Assembly: GCA_900543175.1 (NCBI GenBank)
Contig: UQQO01000077.1
Span: 1 to 10,728 of the forward strand
Reading direction: 5' to 3'
DNA: 10,728 bases
DNA from: an uncultured Fusobacterium sp.
GTDB lineage: Bacteria > Fusobacteriota > Fusobacteriia > Fusobacteriales > Fusobacteriaceae
Shown: in pieces, positions 7,098 to 10,728 of the stretch
Position numbering within the stretch: the stretch's first letter is position 1
Layout of the letters: the number at the start of each line of letters is the position of its first letter
Translations under genes and position numbers: made by a program
Notes under the pieces: model-generated
Told to the model about the DNA's origin: nothing
The model's database searches: none
Seen by the model: the letters and a program-made list of their open reading frames with translations, nothing else

Positions 7098-8002
7098 CCA
7101 ACCTCTTTTATCTCCCCATATTCTATTATTTGGTACAACATGTCTAATACAGTCCTTAGTCTTGTTATTGTATTTCTTAAATGCCTGATGTCAGATTTAT
7201 ATTGATATGGAAACAGTTCTTTACATTTTTCTTCCAGTCCTGCTATTGATCTATCAACAAGAGAAGTTCTTATAACAAGCTGGTAGAATATTCCACATTC
7301 ATTTCTACATTGTTCTAAGTTTTCACTACTAAATAACTCTTTTTGGTTGAGAGTTTCACCAATAGTGTCATACATTTCAAGCATTAGATCCTCTAAACTT
7401 TTAGGGATAAAAAACTCAGGGTTGTATTTAATAAATCTCTCAATAGTTCTAGGTAACCAGTTTAATACATCTAAAAACTTTCTCTGAATTATTCCAGTAA
7501 ATACAGGTTCATATCCTAGATGTTTAGCTATATCCTCCATCACTATTGAACCAGATACGTTTTTTAAAATTTCTCTAAATTGAGAATAATCATTTTTCTT
7601 TTCTGTATCCTCTAAAACTTTCAACATTCTATTTTCATATTGGGTAAAACTACTTAAAAGTTCATTAATCTCAAAAAGTGCTGTAAAAATTACCAGATTT
7701 CTAGTTGGTTTTGCTTTTAATATTAAGCTATCTATAAGTTTCAAAGCTTCATTTTTTATAATCCATCCTTTTTGAAATTTTATATTTCTGTTTTTTATCC
7801 TTGAATAAAGGGTTAATTCAACTAATAGCCTTGACATTTCTGTTCCCCATTCTTCTGGACCTTTGGTATAAAAGTAAAGAAAAGTTTTAAATGCTTCCTC
7901 GTTATTTAGTAATTTTTCCAACTCATTTATAGCTTCATCTCTTAACTCTCTAGCTCGATCTATTAGATTATCTTTTATTTTTTTACTTTTTAACTTTCTC
8001 AT
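7094..8002 (-). CDS. Unrecognised helical 302-residue phage protein
   Basis: I do not recognise this protein. It is predicted almost wholly helical, with a basic N-terminus (MRKLKSKKIKDNLIDRARELR), a helical segment with many aromatic residues at about 36-70, and a C-terminal coiled-coil-like stretch at about 250-295. It has three cysteines (C232, C236, C260) but no clear metal site, no P-loop and no membrane segment. The start ATG at 8002 overlaps the TGA of the 57-residue membrane protein (ATGA), and its own stop overlaps the MazG start (ATGATG). The three genes are therefore a tightly coupled translation unit. GGAG lies 12 bases before the start, a little far, which again favours coupling. 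A role linked to replication or to the membrane partner is only suggested by position. Confidence 0.8.
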   Translation of the reverse strand: MRKLKSKKIKDNLIDRARELRDEAINELEKLLNNEEAFKTFLYFYTKGPEEWGTEMSRLLVELTLYSRIKNRNIKFQKGWIIKNEALKLIDSLILKAKPTRNLVIFTALFEINELLSSFTQYENRMLKVLEDTEKKNDYSQFREILKNVSGSIVMEDIAKHLGYEPVFTGIIQRKFLDVLNWLPRTIERFIKYNPEFFIPKSLEDLMLEMYDTIGETLNQKELFSSENLEQCRNECGIFYQLVIRTSLVDRSIAGLEEKCKELFPYQYKSDIRHLRNTITRLRTVLDMLYQIIEYGEIKEVG

Positions 8003-8172
8003 ACATCATCACTACTCCAGATGTGAAGTATTACTGGTAGAAGAGGTATAAGAACCTCTCCACCAAATGTTAAATACCCTCTGATTTCATAAGCTAATTG
8101 CATCGAGAAAATAGTGATTAGTATTGAAAGTACATAAATCTCTTTTATATTTCTCTTAATAAATTTTTTCAT
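7999..8172 (-). CDS. 57-residue membrane protein
   Basis: A small gene with GGAGG 10 bases before ATG at 8172 and a TGA stop that overlaps the next start (ATGA). The product has a positively charged N-terminus (MKKFIKRNIK), a hydrophobic helix at about 12-28, a short loop with G-Y and G-G, and a second, shorter hydrophobic segment at about 39-52 ending in WSSDDV. The positive-inside rule puts the N-terminus in the cytoplasm, with two passes or one pass plus a re-entrant segment. Without nearby lysis genes a holin role is unlikely. The fixed overlap with the helical 302-residue gene suggests that they act together. Confidence 0.78.
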   Translation of the reverse strand: MKKFIKRNIKEIYVLSILITIFSMQLAYEIRGYLTFGGEVLIPLLPVILHIWSSDDV

Positions 8173-8204
8173 TGTCTTATAACCTCCAGTGTGTTATAAT
8201 CCCT

Positions 8205-8501
8205 TTAAGAAGCTTTTTCTATGCTTGTACTTGTTGAAATGGGGGTTTCAGCAGGTACTTTTTTTAATTTCAAGTGATCTAATAATGCTTCTAAAAAGAT
8301 ATAATATGTGTTTCTTTTTTCTCCTAAAATACAAAGTGATATCTCTCCAAGCCATCTATTTTCAGTTCCACCCTTGTGAACTTTAACAAGCATTTCTTTT
8401 AAAGTTTCTTTATTGATCCCTATAATAATACTTGCATCTTCTACTGATATAAGTGTAGCTTTTTGAAAATCATAATTTTCGCAAATTCCTGTTGCTTTCA
8501 T
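8205..8501 (-). CDS. Excisionase-like helix-turn-helix DNA-binding protein
   Basis: A 98-residue protein whose core resembles phage MerR/excisionase-like winged helices. ISVEDASIIIGINKETLKEML (18-38) is a helix-turn-helix with the pattern V-x-x-A-x-x-x-G-I-x-x-x-T. A middle stretch with G-E-I-S-L follows, then NTYYIFLEALLDHL (64-77), the strand and helix that usually close this fold. The tail (80-98) is rich in S, T and P and looks disordered. AGGAGG precedes ATG at 8501. It may regulate the phage or assist DNA transactions; an excisionase role would need an integrase, which is not in this window. Confidence 0.7.
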   Translation of the reverse strand: MKATGICENYDFQKATLISVEDASIIIGINKETLKEMLVKVHKGGTENRWLGEISLCILGEKRNTYYIFLEALLDHLKLKKVPAETPISTSTSIEKAS

Positions 8502-8511
8502 ATTTGCCTCC

Positions 8512-8712
8512 TTATATTTTTCTAGTTTTAATAAGCTCTATAAACTCTTTTAAATTAGGGATTTTTTCCTCTTCTCCTCTTTGGATTATGTAATTTATTT
8601 CCCATTGAGGTACATGAACTCTGATATCCCATTTTGTAAGTTTAAAAGAGTTTAAAAACTCAAAAGCTTCATGGTATTTTTTATCTACTTTAGATAACTG
8701 TGGACATCCCAT
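8512..8712 (-). CDS. 66-residue protein of unknown function
   Basis: A small mixed-charge protein with no recognised domain, predicted mostly helical with a central WDIRVHVPQWEINYIIQRG stretch that may be strand. The start is placed at ATG 8712 because GGGGTGAT lies about 8 bases before it. An in-frame GTG at 8721 overlaps the previous gene's stop and has no ribosome binding site of its own. It ends 10 bases before the next start. No catalytic or metal-binding pattern is visible. Confidence 0.65.
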   Translation of the reverse strand: MGCPQLSKVDKKYHEAFEFLNSFKLTKWDIRVHVPQWEINYIIQRGEEEKIPNLKEFIELIKTRKI

Positions 8713-8717
8713 CACAA

Positions 8718-8870
8718 TCACCCCACATATCTTGGAACTTTCTTAGTGTTGAGAACATTAGTTTTCCAAGTTCTGATCTCTCCAAGTTCTTTAATCTTTT
8801 GTAGATTTGCCTCATTCTTTTCTCTAATTCTTTTAGCTCTTTTCTTTACTGCACTTTTACCTCTACCCAT
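8718..8870 (-). CDS. 50-residue highly basic protein, possible nucleic-acid binder
   Basis: AGGAGGTG stands at ideal distance before ATG at 8870, giving a 50-residue product. A longer in-frame reading exists upstream but has no ribosome binding site and runs through the previous gene. The N-terminal half (MGRGKSAVKKRAKRIREKN) is dense in K and R, followed by a probable helix (NEANLQKIKELGEI) and a basic tail ending KKVPRYVG. Net charge is strongly positive, as in small DNA- or RNA-binding phage proteins. The start overlaps the end of the coiled-coil gene by 8 bases. The specific function is unknown. Confidence 0.65.
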   Translation of the reverse strand: MGRGKSAVKKRAKRIREKNEANLQKIKELGEIRTWKTNVLNTKKVPRYVG

Positions 8871-9105
8871 TTTGCACCTCCTTTGCAGGTCTTCCTCTTT
8901 TAGCTTTTTCTTGGACATCTGCTATTATTTCTTTAACTCCATCTCTCACCTTTAAAAGTTCTTCTAATTTTTTAATCTCTTTTTCTTTTTCATCTAATGT
9001 TTCTGTCAATTTTCTAATCTCATCTTTTAAAATTGATATATCCATAATTTTTTCAAAGTTGAGTTGACACAAAACATCAAGAGTAGTTTTAATATCTCCC
9101 TTCAC
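8863..9105 (-). CDS. Coiled-coil protein with AT-hook-like C-terminus
   Basis: An 80-residue protein. Residues about 24-54 form a charged heptad-like coiled coil (ISILKDEIRKLTETLDEKEK and onward). The C-terminal tail reads KAKRGRPAKE at 67-76, whose central R-G-R-P (70-73) flanked by lysines is the AT-hook core that binds the minor groove of AT-rich DNA. The GTG start at 9105 overlaps the preceding TGA (GTGA), with GGAGG 9 bases before. The design suggests a dimer that bridges or condenses AT-rich DNA. Short GRP motifs can arise by chance, so the DNA-binding role is inference. Confidence 0.72.
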   Translation of the reverse strand: MKGDIKTTLDVLCQLNFEKIMDISILKDEIRKLTETLDEKEKEIKKLEELLKVRDGVKEIIADVQEKAKRGRPAKEVQNG

Positions 9106-9362
9106 TCTTTTTCACCTCCAAACAGTTTTAAAAACTCTTTACAACTAGCTATTAAGCTTTTATCTTCACTATCATAATGCCTAGCTAACACAGTTGAATA
9201 TCTCCCCCAACACCCATCCTTATTTCTCGCATTATTAACTTGACTAAAAGGACACTCCCTACACTCGACATCTGCTTTCCAGCATTTACCTTGAACGGCT
9301 AGAAGCTTTCTACAAGTTTTTAAATGGGCAGGTAGGATCTTTTTAAAATCTTCTCTTCTCAT
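9102..9362 (-). CDS. Cysteine-rich 86-residue protein, possible metal binder
   Basis: A well-supported small gene: AGGAGGGG precedes ATG at 9362. The product has six cysteines at 17, 27, 34, 37, 51 and 74. C34-R-E-C37-P-F followed by G50-C51-W-G resembles the CxxCPF...GxC arrangement of small zinc or Fe-S sites in phage proteins, and C27 could be the fourth ligand. There is no signal peptide and no CxxC pairing typical of thioredoxins. The stop overlaps the coiled-coil gene start by 4 bases. The function is unknown. Confidence 0.72.
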   Translation of the reverse strand: MRREDFKKILPAHLKTCRKLLAVQGKCWKADVECRECPFSQVNNARNKDGCWGRYSTVLARHYDSEDKSLIASCKEFLKLFGGEKE

Positions 9363-9374
9363 AGTCCCCTCCTT

Positions 9375-9554
9375 TCAAGCTGTATACTGTTCTAATCTCT
9401 CTGCTATTCCTTTGATTAGCATCCATAAAGCTTGGTTATCTGCAAATTCATTAACTGCTAATTCTCTTTCAGTTTCTTCTCTGAAAAAATCTGCCTCTTC
9501 TTTTAATCCAAAGTATTCTAAATTCTCTATCATAATATCTATTAATTCTCTCAT
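9375..9554 (-). CDS. 59-residue acidic helical protein
   Basis: A small gene that fills the gap between two larger ones. AAGGAGG stands 6 bases before ATG at 9554 and the frame stays open to TGA at 9375-9377. The 59-residue product is acidic and predicted fully helical (MRELIDIMIENLEYFGLKEE, then EERELAV-like and ALWMLIKGIAERLEQY stretches). There are no cysteines, membrane helix or known motif. The next gene's ribosome binding site begins at its stop. It could be a small regulator or an inhibitor of a host protein, but nothing in the sequence shows this. Confidence 0.72.
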   Translation of the reverse strand: MRELIDIMIENLEYFGLKEEADFFREETERELAVNEFADNQALWMLIKGIAERLEQYTA

Positions 9555-9564
9555 TGCTGCCTCC

Positions 9565-9882
9565 TTACAATTTTTCCAATAGCATTGTTATTCTTTTACC
9601 TATATCCACTCTTTCAGTAGGACTTGCTGATCTGAAGTCCTCCATATAGATATCAACCATCTCTGTGATTACTTCTTTCTTGTAGGAACTCTTTTCCACA
9701 GGTGGAGCCTTTATCACTTCAATACTCCCATCTTCCAGTTCTTTTAACTCCCCTTTTTGTAAAGCTCTACACTTGTAAGTCTTTGCTACTCCATAAGGTA
9801 TTCCAGTATTTTCTTCTATCTCTTTATAACCAGCCTTTGGATTTTCTCTGTAATATTCAAACATCTTTTCTTTTAGTGTCAT
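9565..9882 (-). CDS. Winged helix-turn-helix DNA-binding protein
   Basis: A 105-residue protein. Residues 3-50 read as a winged helix: a first helix EKMFEYYRENP, then GYKEIEENTGIPYGVAKTYK (18-37) as the helix-turn-helix, then a turn and two strands GELKELEDGSIEVIK (44-58) as the wing. A linker with APPVEKSS leads to a helical tail (about 67-105, KKEVITEMVDIYMEDF and RVDIGKRITMLLEKL) likely used for oligomerisation. AAGGAG precedes ATG at 9882. As the second gene of the leftward operon, it sits where an early transcription regulator is expected. A role at the nearby divergent promoters is inference. Confidence 0.75.
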   Translation of the reverse strand: MTLKEKMFEYYRENPKAGYKEIEENTGIPYGVAKTYKCRALQKGELKELEDGSIEVIKAPPVEKSSYKKEVITEMVDIYMEDFRSASPTERVDIGKRITMLLEKL

Positions 9883-9979
9883 AGCTGTCTCCTTTCTCTC
9901 TATTTAACACTTCATTTAGGTTGGCATTTAAACCATACTTTTTAATTAACTCTTGTAGTTGTTTATAATTAGTTACCAT
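9857..9979 (-). CDS. 40-residue first gene of the leftward operon
   Basis: AAGGAGG stands 5-6 bases before ATG at 9979, and the frame runs 40 codons to TGA at 9857-9859, overlapping the winged-helix gene by 26 bases in another frame. The product is helical and basic toward its end (QLQELIKKYGLNANLNEVLN, then REKGDSYDTKRKDV). The overlap holds the ribosome binding site and start of the next gene, so translation of this ORF would cover and perhaps control that site. It may be a true small protein or a leader peptide. Confidence 0.6.
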   Translation of the reverse strand: MVTNYKQLQELIKKYGLNANLNEVLNREKGDSYDTKRKDV

Positions 9980-9994
9980 TGTTGCCTCCTTGTC

Positions 9995-10023
9995 TTGATT
10001 TATAATCTCAAAAAAGTTATAAT
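9995..10023 (+). promoter_or_regulatory. Rightward promoter in the divergent intergenic region
   Basis: TTGATT (9995-10000), a 17-base spacer and a perfect TATAAT (10018-10023) precede the rightward gene by about 30 bases, with GGAGG at 10040-10044. The whole 29-bp unit recurs at 10656-10684 with 26 identical bases, so the spacer probably also carries an operator. The site lies in the 72-base gap (9980-10051) between the divergent units. The leftward operon's own promoter must lie here or overlap it, but its boxes are weak; TATAAA on the minus strand at 10004-9999 is only a possible -10. Confidence 0.78.
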
Positions 10024-10051
10024 TTAGTAAAATCTTTTTGGAGGTTTAATA

Positions 10052-10567
10052 ATGAATTTTGTTCTTAAATTTCTTAACAATCCATATATCTTAGCTTTAA
10101 ATTCTATCTTAACTGTCATTCTTGCATTCTTTACTATTAGAGATAAATATTTAACTTTCCCCCATTTTAGAATTGATGATCTTAAAATCATCTTTTTTAA
10201 AGAAGGCGTTTTATCAGTTGAGTTTGAAATTATTAATACATCTCAAGTTCCTTTTAGTTTAAAATCAGTCAGCCTAAACTGTAAAAATAAAACTTTCTCT
10301 CCTATAAAAATGAGTGCTCAAAAATATTTTTATAGTACTGGAGAAGTAGAAAGAATTGTTACAAGAAAGCGTGATAAAAATTTTGCAAAGCAACATATAG
10401 ATGAATTAAAAGACTTCACTCTCCAATATGGTGAGTATAAAAAAGTTGCCTTTCTTTTTTCTACAGATGATCCTGAGTTGCTATCAAAACAACCAGTACT
10501 ATCTTTAGTATCAAGATCAAAGAAAAAGAAAATAAAGCTTTCTGGCAATCCTGTAGATATGCTTTAA
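10052..10567 (+). CDS. Membrane-anchored protein of unknown function
   Basis: A 171-residue protein in opposite orientation to the replication operon, with GGAGG 7 bases before ATG at 10052. The N-terminus holds one hydrophobic helix (about 11-28, ILALNSILTVILAFFTI) flanked by few charges, followed by R-D-K. After it comes a soluble part rich in predicted strands (VLSVEFEIINTSQVPFSLKSVSL at about 53-75) resembling an immunoglobulin-like or beta-sandwich domain, then a basic helical region with KRDKNFAKQH and a C-terminal SRSKKKKIK patch. I do not recognise a family. Its own promoter and orientation suggest expression in the lysogen, as for superinfection-exclusion or other accessory genes. 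This is inference. A 6-bp hairpin at its stop (10561-10577) lacks a U-run. Confidence 0.8.
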   Translation: MNFVLKFLNNPYILALNSILTVILAFFTIRDKYLTFPHFRIDDLKIIFFKEGVLSVEFEIINTSQVPFSLKSVSLNCKNKTFSPIKMSAQKYFYSTGEVERIVTRKRDKNFAKQHIDELKDFTLQYGEYKKVAFLFSTDDPELLSKQPVLSLVSRSKKKKIKLSGNPVDML

Positions 10568-10655
10568 CTGCTAAAGCTAAAAAAGTTATTATTGCTAAGG
10601 TTTCTGAAAATATAAACCATGATATTAACTCTCCCAATGTTCTCAACTCCTTTTA

Positions 10656-10684
10656 TTGATTTATCCTCTCCAAAAAGTTATAAT
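10656..10684 (+). promoter_or_regulatory. Second copy of the rightward promoter/operator
   Basis: TTGATT (10656-10661), 17 bases, then TATAAT (10679-10684). The unit differs from that at 9995-10023 only at three bases, all A in the first copy and C in the second (positions 10, 11 and 16 of 29). Flanking bases are unrelated, so this is not part of a longer duplication. It would drive a rightward gene beginning at or after the right edge. Identity through the spacer, which sigma factor does not require, points to a shared regulator. Confidence 0.75.
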
Positions 10685-10710
10685 ATCCTAATTAAATAAT
10701 TTTATTCTTT

Positions 10711-10728
10711 AAGGAGCTGATAAAGGTG
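10711..10728 (+). promoter_or_regulatory. Ribosome binding site and possible start of the next rightward gene
   Basis: AAGGAG (10711-10716) follows the second promoter by about 27 bases. A GTG at 10726-10728 stands 9 bases after it and could start a gene that continues beyond the window. Alternatively AAGGTG is itself the binding site for a start just past the edge. Between 10568 and 10655 I see no supported rightward gene. Confidence 0.4.

Noticed and set aside
7999..8172. Holin reading of the 57-residue membrane protein
   Set aside because: No endolysin or other lysis gene is near, and the gene is coupled to a replication-operon gene rather than placed in a late lysis cassette.
8189..8386. 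Rightward hydrophobic ORF of 65 codons
   Set aside because: It is antisense to the excisionase-like helix-turn-helix gene; the phenylalanine and leucine content comes from the reverse of lysine and glutamate codons.
8746..8955. Rightward hydrophobic ORF of 69 codons
   Set aside because: It is the antisense of the lysine/arginine-rich 50-residue gene and the end of the coiled-coil gene; no ribosome binding site.
10561..10577. Terminator hairpin after the rightward gene
   Set aside because: GCTTTA and TAAAGC form only a 6-bp stem that includes the stop codon, and A residues rather than a U-run follow it.

Overview
The window looks like the early replication region of a temperate phage or integrated prophage in a low-G+C anaerobic host. 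The base composition is strongly AT-rich, arginine is mostly AGA, and nearly every gene has an AGGAGG-type ribosome binding site with short gaps or small overlaps. This fits a Fusobacterium-like or Clostridium-like host. The sequence alone does not decide between them, and no integrase, repressor, structural gene or bacterial flanking gene is present to settle host or phage type.

Almost everything from 9979 down to 111 reads leftward (minus strand) as one long operon. Its promoter-proximal third (about 9979 to 8205) holds eight small genes: two probable winged-helix DNA-binding proteins, a cysteine-rich protein, a coiled-coil protein with an AT-hook-like tail, a very basic protein and three unknowns. 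The middle (8172 to 6423) holds a 57-residue membrane protein coupled to an unrecognised helical 302-residue protein, a MazG-like pyrophosphohydrolase and a small three-part protein. The promoter-distal part is the replication and recombination core, in the order often seen in Firmicutes and Fusobacteria prophages: a DUF2800 nuclease with Cas4/AddB-like motifs, an Enc34-type single-strand binding protein (DUF2815), a 40-residue zinc ribbon, a family A DNA polymerase with proofreading domain, and a primase fused to a VapE-type P-loop ATPase. The VRR-NUC nuclease and SNF2 helicase that usually follow would lie left of the window. Immediately after the primase gene lies a compact array of TGTAACAAA repeats (33-109), a candidate origin or protein-binding array.

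At 9980-10051 transcription diverges. A rightward gene (10052-10567) encodes a membrane-anchored protein of unknown function behind a good promoter. A nearly identical 29-bp promoter (26 of 29 bases, spacer included) recurs at 10656-10684, just before a gene that starts at or beyond the right edge. The two rightward units are therefore probably co-regulated, and the next gene could be the lysogeny regulator, but it is not visible.

Several genes here are easy to miss because of their size: 4479-4601, 7999-8172, 9375-9554 and 9857-9979. Four starts were moved on ribosome-binding-site grounds: 2492 (TTG), 5251, 8712 and 8870. No tRNA, rRNA, CRISPR array, insertion sequence or convincing rho-independent terminator was seen. 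No stretch longer than 300 bases lacks a gene.
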